A stretch of 64,000 nucleotides of DNA from Pseudomonas sp. LBUM920 (GTDB lineage Bacteria; Pseudomonadota; Gammaproteobacteria; Pseudomonadales; Pseudomonadaceae). The notes below the pieces were generated by a model that worked only from the letters and a program-made list of their open reading frames with translations, ran no database searches and was not told the DNA's origin. The translations under genes were made by a program, and so were the position numbers. The stretch spans positions 4,383,501 through 4,447,500 of the forward strand of contig NZ_CP027762.1 of assembly GCF_003852315.1 (NCBI RefSeq), written 5' to 3'. Numbering within the stretch: position 1 is the first letter of the stretch; every line of letters begins with the position of its first letter. Shown in pieces: positions 46,505 to 54,930 of the stretch.

Positions 46505-47701
46505 ATGAGCCTGTTCTCCGCTGTCGAAATGGCACCACGCGATCCAATCCTGGGCCTCAACGAAGCATTCAACGCCGACACACGAACCACCAAGGTCAAC
46601 CTTGGCGTGGGCGTTTACTGCAACGAGGAGGGGAAGATTCCACTCTTGCGTGCCGTTGCCGAAGCGGAAGCCATTCGCGTGGCGCAACACGCCGCCCGTG
46701 GCTACTTGCCGATCGACGGCATCGTCGCCTACGACCAGGCGGTGCAAAAGCTGCTGTTCGGCGCCGACTCGCCCCTGCTCAGCGCTGGCCGTGTGATCAC
46801 CGCGCAAGCCGTCGGCGGCACTGGCGCGCTGAAGATCGGCGCAGACTTCCTCAAGCAACTGCTGCCCAACGCTGTGGTTGCCATCAGCGACCCGAGCTGG
46901 GAAAACCACCAGGCGCTGTTCGAAAAAGCCGGCTTCCCGGTGCAAACCTACCGCTACTACGACGCCGCCACCCACGACGTCAACCGTGCCGGCCTGCTCG
47001 AAGACCTCAACGCCCTGCCGCCACAGTCCATCGTGGTGCTGCACGCCTGCTGCCACAACCCGACCGGCGTCGACCTGAGCCCGGCCGACTGGCAAAACGT
47101 GCTGGACGTGGTCAAGGCCAGGAACCTGGTGCCGTTCCTCGACATGGCCTACCAGGGCTTTGGCGATGGCATCCACGAAGACGCCGCAGCCGTGCGCCTG
47201 TTTGCTGAGTCGGGCCTGACCTTCTTTGTGTCCAGCTCGTTCTCCAAGTCGTTCTCGCTGTACGGCGAACGCGTAGGTGCGCTGTCGATCGTCAGCGAAT
47301 CCAAGGAAGAAAGCGCGCGCATCCTGTCCCAGGTCAAGCGCGTAATCCGCACCAACTACTCCAACCCGCCGACCCACGGCGCGGCGATTGTGGCGGCGGT
47401 GCTGAACAACCCTGAGCTGCGCGCCCAGTGGGAAGCGGAACTGGCCGAAATGCGCCTGCGCATCCGTGGCATGCGTGAGCAGATGGTGGCTGAACTGGCC
47501 AAGGCTGCCCCAGGTCACGACTTCAGCTTCGTTGGCCGCCAGCGTGGGATGTTCTCCTACTCCGGCCTGACCGTGGAGCAAGTCACCCGCCTGCGTACCG
47601 AGTTTGGTATCTACGCGCTCGACACCGGCCGCATCTGCGTAGCGGCGCTGAACCAGTCGAACATTGGTGCAGTGACCAAAGCGATTGTTCAGGTGCTGTA
47701 A
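46505..47701 (+). CDS. Aromatic/aspartate aminotransferase (TyrB/PhhC type)
   Basis: A 398-residue class I PLP aminotransferase. It begins MSLFSAVEMAPRDPILGLNEAF, as in TyrB/AspC proteins; the PLP lysine lies in SSFSKSFSLYGERVGAL (Lys about 257), and HACCHNPTGVDL and the C-terminal NYSNPPTHG segment hold other cofactor and substrate contacts. It moves amino groups between glutamate and aromatic or acidic keto acids. ATG 46505 starts the conserved N-terminus; 32 upstream codons in frame lack similarity to the family. The same gene lies next to uvrB in other Pseudomonas. Confidence 0.93.
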   Translation: MSLFSAVEMAPRDPILGLNEAFNADTRTTKVNLGVGVYCNEEGKIPLLRAVAEAEAIRVAQHAARGYLPIDGIVAYDQAVQKLLFGADSPLLSAGRVITAQAVGGTGALKIGADFLKQLLPNAVVAISDPSWENHQALFEKAGFPVQTYRYYDAATHDVNRAGLLEDLNALPPQSIVVLHACCHNPTGVDLSPADWQNVLDVVKARNLVPFLDMAYQGFGDGIHEDAAAVRLFAESGLTFFVSSSFSKSFSLYGERVGALSIVSESKEESARILSQVKRVIRTNYSNPPTHGAAIVAAVLNNPELRAQWEAELAEMRLRIRGMREQMVAELAKAAPGHDFSFVGRQRGMFSYSGLTVEQVTRLRTEFGIYALDTGRICVAALNQSNIGAVTKAIVQVL

Positions 47702-47720
47702 GCCTGCAACGGTGGTGACA

Positions 47721-47754
47721 AAGGGGAAGTCATTCAATGGCTTCCCCTTTTTTG
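47721..47754 (+). terminator. Terminator of the aminotransferase gene
   Basis: AAGGGGAAG...CTTCCCCTT stem followed by TTTTT, 19 bases past the stop. Confidence 0.88.
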
Positions 47755-47789
47755 TCGCCAGCAGGCTTCCCGTGGCAAACAGGCTTCCT

Positions 47790-47932
47790 GTGGCGAGCGG
47801 GCTTGCCCCGCGTTGGGCTGCGAAGCAGCTCCATAAAGCCCCCCCGTGAACTTACTGAAAGAACCCGGTGCCTGAACAAGGGGCCGCTGCGCAGCCCGAC
47901 GCGGAACAAGCCCGCTCGCCACAAGAGGAAAA
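47790..47932. repeat. Large divergent REPIN-like element
   Basis: Long inverted arms: TGTGGCGAGCGGGCTTGCCC... at the left and ...AACAAGCCCGCTCGCCACA at the right, with the inner parts GTTGGGCTGCG / CGCAGCCCGAC also complementary. It is preceded by short GGCTTCC(C/T)GTGGC repeats. The span between arms is longer than in standard REPINs. Confidence 0.7.
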
Positions 47933-47996
47933 CCTCGCTGCTTGCCGCGACCAGCCCTAGACTGAACCCCAACTGCCCCTTTGCTGTGAGAGCCTT

Positions 47997-48206
47997 ATGA
48001 GAAACGACGACCTGGACCTGCGTGCCGACCGCGACGAACTGCATGACTTCACCCCGCGCGCGCCGCAAGCCAAGCGCCAGAAAAGCCTGGTGCTGCAAGT
48101 GGCACTGGGTGTGTTCCTCGGTGGCCTGGCCCTTTGGTTGGTACAACTGGGCGCCACGGCCATCATGGCAAAACTCGCCATGGGCACCCTGCAATTTGGC
48201 GGCTGA
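47997..48206 (+). CDS. Small single-span membrane protein of unknown function
   Basis: A 69-residue protein: a charged N-terminal half (MRNDDLDLRADRDELHDF...) then one hydrophobic span (LVLQVALGVFLGGLALWLVQL, about residues 31-51). Codon use is like that of its neighbours, and small proteins of this layout are common next to aminotransferase genes in Pseudomonas, but I cannot name a family. It lies between two REPINs, so it is its own transcription unit. A weak GAG-type ribosome site precedes ATG 47997. Confidence 0.6.
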   Translation: MRNDDLDLRADRDELHDFTPRAPQAKRQKSLVLQVALGVFLGGLALWLVQLGATAIMAKLAMGTLQFGG

Positions 48207-48221
48207 AAACACGATCAACCG

Positions 48222-48309
48222 GTGGGAGCTGGCTGGCCTGCGATGGCGTCAGCCCAGCCTGCACGGCCTTGGCTGATACACCGCCATCGCAGGCCAGCCA
48301 GCTCCCACA
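48222..48309. repeat. REPIN downstream of the PtrR-like gene
   Basis: GTGGGAGCTGGCTGGCCTGCGATGG and the inverted arm CCATCGCAGGCCAGCCAGCTCCCAC, about 88 bp. Both arms carry the same extra GGC insertion, showing that they changed together. Confidence 0.88.
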
Positions 48310-48315
48310 TTAGAT

Positions 48316-49188
48316 CTAAGTGGCTACCAGACCACGTTCCTCCAACAGCTTCACAAAACTGTTCAAGCTCTGCGACACCGTGCCTCGGCGCCAGATCAGC
48401 CAGGTATTGAGGATGCGGAACGCGTCACTCAGCGGCCACACACTCACCGCCGTAAACCCTGGCATGCTCTCCAGCATGCTGCGTGGCATCAGCGCCAGGC
48501 CGGCCCCGGCACTGACGCAGGCGAGCATGCCGTGATAAGACTCCATTTCAAAGATCTTGCCCGGCACCGCGCCATCCTGTGAGAACCAGCGCTCGAAGTG
48601 ATGGCGATACGAGCAGTTCGAGCGAAACGTATAGATGCTCTCCCCCGCCACATCCTGCCCGCGCGTGATCGGCGCATGGTGCAGCGGCGCAATGACCACC
48701 ATCTCCTCCTCAAACACCGGCACGCCTTCCAGCGTGGCATGCAGCACCGGCCCGTCGACAAACGCGGCCGCCAGGCGTCCCGACAACACACCCTCGATCA
48801 TCGTGCCGGACGGCCCGGTGCTCAGGTCCAGCTCGACCTTGGCGTGCTTCTGGTTATACGCCGCGAGCAACGCCGGAATGCGCACCGCGGCCGTGCTCTC
48901 CAGCGAACCCAGCGCAAACGCGCCCTGGGGCTCCTCCCCCGCCACCGTGGCGCGGGCTTCCTGCACCAGATCAAGAATGCGCCGCGTGTAGCCGAGGAAA
49001 TTCCACCCGGCCGGCGACAGGCGCAGGCGGCTCTTCTCACGGATAAACAACTCAACGCCCAGGTCCTGCTCCAGTTGCTTGATGCGCGTGGTCAGGTTCG
49101 ACGGCACGCGATGAATCAACTGCGCGGCGGCGCTGATGCTGCCTTGCTCGGCAACGGCCTTGAAGATTTCCAGCTGCACCAGGTCCAA
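48316..49188 (-). CDS. LysR family regulator, PtrR (YneJ)-like
   Basis: A protein of about 290 residues with an LTTR helix-turn-helix (LVQLEIFKAVAEQGSISAAAQL...RVPSNLTTRIKQLE). The core GSLESTAAVRIPALLA and STGPSGTMIEGVL closely resemble E. coli PtrR/YneJ, which is divergent from the succinate-semialdehyde dehydrogenase gene sad/yneI, just as here. It probably controls that gene in putrescine/GABA breakdown. No ATG is present; the TTG at 49188 is chosen because TTGGAG lies seven bases ahead and gives the LTTR-typical MDLVQLEIF. A TTG at 49200 is the alternative. Confidence 0.88.
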   Translation of the reverse strand: MDLVQLEIFKAVAEQGSISAAAQLIHRVPSNLTTRIKQLEQDLGVELFIREKSRLRLSPAGWNFLGYTRRILDLVQEARATVAGEEPQGAFALGSLESTAAVRIPALLAAYNQKHAKVELDLSTGPSGTMIEGVLSGRLAAAFVDGPVLHATLEGVPVFEEEMVVIAPLHHAPITRGQDVAGESIYTFRSNCSYRHHFERWFSQDGAVPGKIFEMESYHGMLACVSAGAGLALMPRSMLESMPGFTAVSVWPLSDAFRILNTWLIWRRGTVSQSLNSFVKLLEERGLVAT

Positions 49189-49290
49189 GTCATTCTCCAA
49201 TCGTGAATGTATTGCTTAATATTATTCAGTTTCCAGAAAACATGCAGCCCCGTAGGCTGAACCCATCCACTCATTCAGCCGGACGGTGCC

Positions 49291-50682
49291 ATGAACGCTA
49301 TCACTCACCAGACTCACGCCTTGTCGATCAACCCCGCCACTGGCGAAACAGTCGGCAGCTACCCTTACGAAACCGAGGCGCAGTTGGACGCGGCGCTTAA
49401 TCGCGCCACTGAGGCCTTCCGCACCTGGCGCCGCCAACCAGTAAGCCAGCGCGCCGAGTTGTTGCTGGCCCTGGCCGCTGCGTTGCGTGAGCAAGCCGAA
49501 GACATGGCGCAGATGATCACCCTGGAAATGGGCAAACCCATCGCCCAGGCCCGTGCCGAAATCGAAAAATGCGCGCAACTCAGCGAATGGTATGCCGCCC
49601 ACGGCCCGGCCATGCTCGCCCCGGAGCCGACGCTGGTGGACAACGGCAGCGCCCAGATCGAATACCGCCCACTGGGCCCGATCCTCGCCGTCATGCCGTG
49701 GAACTTCCCGGTGTGGCAAGTGCTGCGCGGCGCCGTGCCGACCCTGCTCGCCGGCAACACCTACGTGCTCAAACATGCACCCAACGTGATGGGCAGTGCC
49801 TACCTGATGAAGGCGGCGTTTCAAAAAGCCGGCTTCGCCGATGGCCTGTTTGAAGTGGCCAACGTGACCAACGAAGGCGTGTCCAAGGCCATCGCCGACC
49901 CACGCATCGCCGCAGTCACCCTCACCGGCAGCGTGCGCGCCGGCGCCGCCATCGGCTCTCAGGCCGGCGCTGCGCTGAAGAAATGCGTGCTGGAACTGGG
50001 CGGCTCCGACCCGTTCATCGTGCTCAACGACGCCGACCTCGACGCCGCCGTCCAGGCCGCCGTGATCGGGCGTTTCCAGAACAGCGGCCAAGTCTGCGCT
50101 GCCGCCAAGCGCCTGATCATCGAAGAAGGTGTGGTGCAAGCCTTTACCGCCAAATTCCTCGCCGCCAGCCGCGCCCTGGTGATGGGCGACCCGACCGACA
50201 CCAGCACCTACGTCGGCCCAATGGCCCGCTTCGACCTGCGCGACGAACTGCACGGCCAGGTGCAGGCCACGTTGGAAGAAGGCGCAACCCTGCTGCTGGG
50301 CGGCAACAAAGTCGCCGGTGCCGGCAACTACTACGAACCGACCGTGCTGGCCGACGTCACCGACCAGATGACCTCGTTCAAACAGGAACTGTTCGGCCCC
50401 GTGGCCTCGATCATCACCGCCCGCGATGCCGACCACGCCGTGGCCCTGGCCAACGACAGCGAATTCGGCCTCACAGCAAGCATCTTCACCACCGACGCGG
50501 TGAAGGCACGGGATATCACCAACCAGCTGGAAACTGGCGCAGTATTCGTCAACTCGTTCAGCGTGTCCGACCCGCGCGTAGCGTTTGGTGGAGTGAAAAA
50601 GAGTGGGTTCGGGCGCGAACTGTCCCACTTTGGCGTACGTGAATTCTGCAACGCACAGACCGTATGGCTGGATCGCAAATAA
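49291..50682 (+). CDS. sad: NAD(P)-dependent succinate-semialdehyde dehydrogenase, Sad/YneI type
   Basis: A 463-residue aldehyde dehydrogenase, the exact size class of YneI (about 462). Catalytic Glu is in LELGGSDPF and Cys in NSGQVCAAAKR; the cofactor segment LTGSVRAGAAIGSQAG is intact. Together with the divergent PtrR-like regulator it points to oxidation of succinate semialdehyde from GABA/putrescine. The last 14 codons, from GAATTC at 50641, are also the start of a tandem repeat whose further six copies follow the stop. Recombination among copies could exchange the gene's 3' end without changing the protein much. Confidence 0.9.
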   Translation: MNAITHQTHALSINPATGETVGSYPYETEAQLDAALNRATEAFRTWRRQPVSQRAELLLALAAALREQAEDMAQMITLEMGKPIAQARAEIEKCAQLSEWYAAHGPAMLAPEPTLVDNGSAQIEYRPLGPILAVMPWNFPVWQVLRGAVPTLLAGNTYVLKHAPNVMGSAYLMKAAFQKAGFADGLFEVANVTNEGVSKAIADPRIAAVTLTGSVRAGAAIGSQAGAALKKCVLELGGSDPFIVLNDADLDAAVQAAVIGRFQNSGQVCAAAKRLIIEEGVVQAFTAKFLAASRALVMGDPTDTSTYVGPMARFDLRDELHGQVQATLEEGATLLLGGNKVAGAGNYYEPTVLADVTDQMTSFKQELFGPVASIITARDADHAVALANDSEFGLTASIFTTDAVKARDITNQLETGAVFVNSFSVSDPRVAFGGVKKSGFGRELSHFGVREFCNAQTVWLDRK

Positions 50683-51905
50683 AACAGGCAACACCCCATC
50701 AACTGTGGGAGCTGGCTTGCCTGCGATAGCGGTGCATCAGTGACAACTCTTTGGCTGACACACTGCAATCGCAGGCAAGCCAGCTCCCACCTTTGATCTG
50801 CGGAGTGTGTGGCCGTGCGTAATTCTGCAACGCACAGACTGTATGGCTGGATCGCAACTAAAACAGGCAACCCCCCATCAACTGTGGGAGCTGGCTTGCC
50901 TGCGATAGCGGTGGATCAGTGACAACTCTTTGGCTGACACACTGCAATCGCAGGCAAGCCAGCTCCCACCTTTGATCTTCGGTGTTTGTAGCCGCGCGTG
51001 AATTCTGCAACGCGCAGACTGTGTGGCTGGATCGCAAATAAACAGGCAACACCCTTCAACTGTGGGAGCTGGCTTGCCTGCAATAGCGGTGGATCAGTGA
51101 CAACTCTTTGGCTGACACACTGCAATCGCAGGCAAGCCAGCTCCCACCTTTGATCTTCGGTGTTTGTAGCCGTGCGTGAATTCTGCAACGCACAGACCGT
51201 GTGGCTGGATCGCAAATAAAACAGGCAACACCCTTCAACGGTGGGAGCTGGCTTGCCTGCGATGGCGGTGGATCAGTGACAACTCTTTGGCTGACACACT
51301 GCAATCGCAGGCAAGCCAGCTCCCACCTTTGATCTGCGGTGTTTGTGGCCGTGCGTGAATTCTGCAACGCGCAGACCTTATGGCTGGATCGCAACTAAAA
51401 CAGGCAACGCCCTCCAACTGTGGGAGCTGGCTTGCCTGCGATAGCGGTGCATCAGTAGGCAAATTTGTCGACTGACAGACCGCATTCGCGAGCAAGCCCG
51501 CTCCCACCTTTGATTTGCGGTGTTTGTGGCCGTGCGTGAATTCTGCAACGCGCAGACCGTGTGGCTGGATCGCAACTAAAACAGGCAACACCCTTCAACT
51601 GTGGGAGCTGGCTTGCCTGCGATAGCGGTGCATCAGTGACAACTCTTTGGCTGACACACTGCAATCGCAGGCAAGCCAGCTCCCACCTTTGATTTGCGGA
51701 GTGTGTGGCCGTGCGTGAATTCTGCAACGCACAGACCGTGTGGCCGGATCGCAAATAAAACAGGCAACACCCTTCAACTGTGGGAGCGGGCTTGCTCGCG
51801 AAGGCGGTGCTTCAGTTGGCAAATTTGTCGACCGACAGACTGCATTCGCGAGCAAGCCCGCTCCCACTCAAGCCAGCTCCCACCTTTGATCTGCGGTGTT
51901 TGTGG
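50641..51905 (+). repeat. Seven-unit tandem array: 3' end of sad plus a REPIN
   Basis: Seven units of 178-181 bp, starting at 50641, 50820, 51000, 51178, 51357, 51538 and 51717. Each holds a copy of the last ~42 bases of the dehydrogenase gene (GAATTCTGCAACGC...GGATCGCAAATAA or CAACTAA), a link ACAGGCAACACCC, a REPIN, then TTTGATCTGCGGTGTTTGTGGCCGTGC. In unit 5 the right arm of the REPIN is of another subtype (GCGAGCAAGCCCGCTCCCAC), and in unit 7 both arms are. There is no protein gene; minus-strand frames of 60-118 codons inside are repeat artefacts. Confidence 0.95.
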
Positions 51906-51906
51906 A

Positions 51907-52299
51907 TTAGTCCACAGTGACCTTTCCAGTTGAAAACTCGACCTTCAAATTAAGCCTCCCTTCATTCACCAACCACGGCCGAATCGAAAACCTGCGCGCA
52001 CCGCACTGATGCATCGGGTCTTGCGCGGCGATGGCCTTGGCATGCTCAAGCGACGTTGCACGAATCACAAACATGCCGTCGCCGTCCCAATACTGCTCAT
52101 CCTCACTCCAATGCGGCCCGGCGGCGACGAGGATACCGTCGCGCTCGATCTGGCATTGATGCTCGAGGTGAATCGGCAGGTTCTGCATCACCGGGCCAAG
52201 CCCGTCGGTTGGCGTTGAAAACACTACATAGAACTGCTTTTGCAGCATGCCCTTACTCGCATCCAGCACTTGCTGACGCGTTACCCGGTTTGTTTGCAT
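51907..52299 (-). CDS. YciI-like (YCII-related) family protein
   Basis: A 130-residue protein with a ferredoxin-like YCII domain: KQFYVVFSTPT..., HLEHQCQIERDGILVAAGPHW with the conserved His and Asp-Gly, then GDGMFVIRATSLEHAKAIAAQDPMH and the closing FSIRPWLVNEG. YciI relatives are small enzymes or binding proteins of mostly unknown role. ATG 52299 has AGGTAAA ahead; the frame could extend to 52383 without support. It ends two bases past the edge of the repeat array. Confidence 0.82.
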   Translation of the reverse strand: MQTNRVTRQQVLDASKGMLQKQFYVVFSTPTDGLGPVMQNLPIHLEHQCQIERDGILVAAGPHWSEDEQYWDGDGMFVIRATSLEHAKAIAAQDPMHQCGARRFSIRPWLVNEGRLNLKVEFSTGKVTVD

Positions 52300-52434
52300 G
52301 GGTTTACCTGTAGGAATATCGACGTAGTAGCGCAGGCGTTTTGGCACCGCGTGTCGTGGAGCATTCCCTATCAGCCAGGGCAAGCAGTAGGCCGGTCGCA
52401 GGCATAAACCTTATGCCGGGCAGGAATACACGAG

Positions 52435-53454
52435 TCAGCCGTTCAACAACGGCAGCGTCACCACAAACTCACTGCCCTTGCCCTTGCCCGCGCTTTTGGC
52501 GGTGACCTTGCCGCCATGTGCTTCAACCAGCTCGCGCACCACCGTGAGCCCGATCCCCAAGCCCGAGCCGTTGAAGCCGATGGCGTGTTCATCCTGCACG
52601 TAAGGGTCAAAGATCAGCGGCAGTGCCTTGGCTGAAACGCCGATGCCGTTGTCACAAATGCTGATCCTCAGCGCGTCCGTCGCGGTCACAGACAGCACAA
52701 TCGAGCCACCCACCGGCGTGTACTTGGCCGCGTTGGCCAGCAGGTTGTGCAGAATCTGCGCAAGGCGCCCGGGGTCTGCGCTCACCATCAGTTGGCCGTC
52801 AGGCAGGTGGGCATCAAATTGCTGTCTTTTCGCCCGCATCACCGGGCCGCAGGCATCAATGGCACTTCTAAGGATCTGCAGCATGTCCACATCGCGTCGA
52901 TCGATGCGCAGCTTGCCGGTGCTGACGCGGGACACGTCCAGCAAGTCGTCGACCAACTGTGAAATATGCTGCACCTGACCTTCAATCAGCGCACGCATGC
53001 GCGGCAGCTGGTCGCTGGGCATGCGAACCATGCGCTCGGCGATCATGCTGATCGGCGTCAATGGGTTGCGCAGCTCATGCGCCACCATCGCCAGGATGCT
53101 TTTCTGCTGACTCAACGCGCGCTCGGCCGTGGCCTGCAGGTCTTGCGCACTGAGGGCCGCGATCACCAACTGCGCATTCGCCTCGCGAAGCTCCTGGTAC
53201 AGGCGTTGTTCCTCCATGGGCGGCGGGCTGGCGGCGTCCGACTGCGCAAGGAGGATCGCCAGCACCAACTGCTGGTTAGCTTCAATCACCTGCTCGACGT
53301 GCTGGGTATCCACCAGACGGCTGCTGGCGTCAGTCAGTTGCTGCTGCAGCGCCGCGAGCGCCGCACGCGCCTCAACGGTTTTTTGGCCAATGAGGAACAG
53401 CTCGTGAGCCGCCGTGGTCAGCTCACTTTCATGCTTGCCGTCGCCGCCACTCAT
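52435..53454 (-). CDS. Soluble sensor histidine kinase, partner of the KaiC-like protein
   Basis: A 339-residue kinase without a membrane span. A long N-terminal coiled coil (about 10-115) leads to the H-box MVAHELRNPLTPI with phospho-acceptor His126, then the ATPase domain with NLLANAAKYTP (N box), DNGIG (G1) and GLGIGLTVV (G2). It lacks a receiver domain and no response regulator gene is adjacent. It starts nine bases after the KaiC-like stop, so the two are one operon. In other bacteria KaiC-like proteins pair with such kinases to pass on an output signal. Its input may be the KaiC-like ATPase. Confidence 0.9.
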   Translation of the reverse strand: MSGGDGKHESELTTAAHELFLIGQKTVEARAALAALQQQLTDASSRLVDTQHVEQVIEANQQLVLAILLAQSDAASPPPMEEQRLYQELREANAQLVIAALSAQDLQATAERALSQQKSILAMVAHELRNPLTPISMIAERMVRMPSDQLPRMRALIEGQVQHISQLVDDLLDVSRVSTGKLRIDRRDVDMLQILRSAIDACGPVMRAKRQQFDAHLPDGQLMVSADPGRLAQILHNLLANAAKYTPVGGSIVLSVTATDALRISICDNGIGVSAKALPLIFDPYVQDEHAIGFNGSGLGIGLTVVRELVEAHGGKVTAKSAGKGKGSEFVVTLPLLNG

Positions 53455-53463
53455 GAGTCGGGC

Positions 53464-54930
53464 TCACACATGTTTGGTTTTCGCCGAAACCTGCCGGGTC
53501 GGGTGCCCACCCAGCAACCCTTCCTGCTCCGGCAGCATGTCGCGAATCTGCAGGCCGTTATCGTCGATGTGGTACTGGCGCAGTTGGTCGGAGTGGGCGC
53601 TGGCGCGCACCTTGACCACGGCCATGATGCGCAGTAACCGGCTCTGCACCTCGATATAGCGCTGCACGATGATCGCGTCGGTCAGAAACGCCGTGCCATA
53701 AGGGCTGAAGCGCAGGTCGGTGTAACGGTCTTCGAGCTCCGAGGTCATCAACACGCTGACCCCAACGGCAGTCAGCGCCGTCACCATGCGTGACAGCGAC
53801 TCGCGAAAATCCGCACGGAAGGTAGGCGCCAACGCCAGTTCAAAGCCTGACAGCGAGTCAATCACTACACGGGTGGCGTTCAACCGGCTGATTTCACCGA
53901 GCAGCAGCTGCACGATTTCGTCGATGGACAGGTCCGGCGCGCGGCTGTCCACCAGGCCCACTTTCCCGCTCTTGATCAACTCGGCCAATTGCGGGTTCTG
54001 CGAATGGTTGGGCCGTTGCTCGAACGCCGCAATCACCCCGGTTTCGCCGTTGCGCGCGCCTTCAGCGAGGAAGGTCGCCGCCAGGATGCTCTTGCCCGAG
54101 CCGGACGGGCCGGCCACCAATAGCGAATAACCCCGAGGCAGGCCGCCGCCGAGCATCTCATCGAGCGCCGGCACGCCCATTTTCAGACGGGTGATCGGGA
54201 ACGTCGACGGCGCTTCAACCAGACGGTTGACGGCGGCCGGCGGGAACACCTTGACCCCCGAGGTGGCAATACGAAAGGTGTGCAACCCCGGCAACGTCGG
54301 TTGGCCGCGCATCTTCATGATTTCCATCTTGCGCACCATCGAATTGCGCTCAACGCTCTGGCGCAGCCAGATCAGGCCATCGGCCACGGTGAAAATCGGA
54401 TTGGTGTCGGTCTCGGTGAAGTATTCGCCGATCAGGAAGGTGGTCGCCTGCCACGTGGTCATCAACATGCCCAATTGCTGGATGAACTGCGGCAGGTTGT
54501 TGTTCGGGTTGTGCTGGGTCTGGCTGGCCAGCACCACGGAGCGGAACGAATCGACAAACACCAGCGACGGCGAATGCGCCTCGACCTCGCTGACAATGCG
54601 CCGCAGTACCTCGTCCAGGTCGCCCGCCAGGGTGTCGTCGGCCAGGTTGATATAACGAATCGACCGGTTAATGGCAGCGTCGTCGAAAAAATCGAATTGC
54701 TGCTGGTAGCGCAGCATCTTCAGCGGCGGCTCACCGAGCACGGTAAAGAACAGCGCCGGGCGCTCCGGCGTGGCCAGGGCGAACATCATCTGGTGCGCGA
54801 GGGTGGTTTTGCCGCAGCCTGGCGGGCCGGCGATCAGGTTGAACGAAAACTCCGGCAGGCCACCGCCCAGGACCTCGTCCAGTCCTGGCACACCCGTGGC
54901 CAGACGGTTGATAGTCACTTTGGTGCTCAT
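53464..54930 (-). CDS. KaiC-like double-domain RecA ATPase
   Basis: A 488-residue protein with two KaiC-type ATPase domains. CI: Walker A GPPGCGKTT (residues 35-43) and Walker B LVFVDSF (Asp127). CII: Walker A GPSGSGKS (274-281) and VVIDSL (Asp358). By hand alignment the cyanobacterial clock phosphosites Ser431/Thr432 correspond to Ala414/Phe415, so it cannot cycle phosphate as the clock protein does. The paired catalytic glutamates are altered too (Gly66-Glu67 in CI, Glu304-Gln305 in CII). There is no kaiA or kaiB here. The ATG overlaps the stop of the 144-residue gene upstream (ATGA). A signalling switch with the downstream kinase is likely. Confidence 0.9.
   Translation of the reverse strand: MSTKVTINRLATGVPGLDEVLGGGLPEFSFNLIAGPPGCGKTTLAHQMMFALATPERPALFFTVLGEPPLKMLRYQQQFDFFDDAAINRSIRYINLADDTLAGDLDEVLRRIVSEVEAHSPSLVFVDSFRSVVLASQTQHNPNNNLPQFIQQLGMLMTTWQATTFLIGEYFTETDTNPIFTVADGLIWLRQSVERNSMVRKMEIMKMRGQPTLPGLHTFRIATSGVKVFPPAAVNRLVEAPSTFPITRLKMGVPALDEMLGGGLPRGYSLLVAGPSGSGKSILAATFLAEGARNGETGVIAAFEQRPNHSQNPQLAELIKSGKVGLVDSRAPDLSIDEIVQLLLGEISRLNATRVVIDSLSGFELALAPTFRADFRESLSRMVTALTAVGVSVLMTSELEDRYTDLRFSPYGTAFLTDAIIVQRYIEVQSRLLRIMAVVKVRASAHSDQLRQYHIDDNGLQIRDMLPEQEGLLGGHPTRQVSAKTKHV

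Noticed and set aside
50691..51867. Overlapping minus-strand frames of 60-118 codons
   Set aside because: They simply read through the repeated REPIN units and repeat the same peptide; no start signals or gene-like composition.
50641..51905. CRISPR array
   Set aside because: Repeats are 180 bp, carry REP palindromes and gene-tail sequence, and lack short unique spacers; no cas genes nearby.
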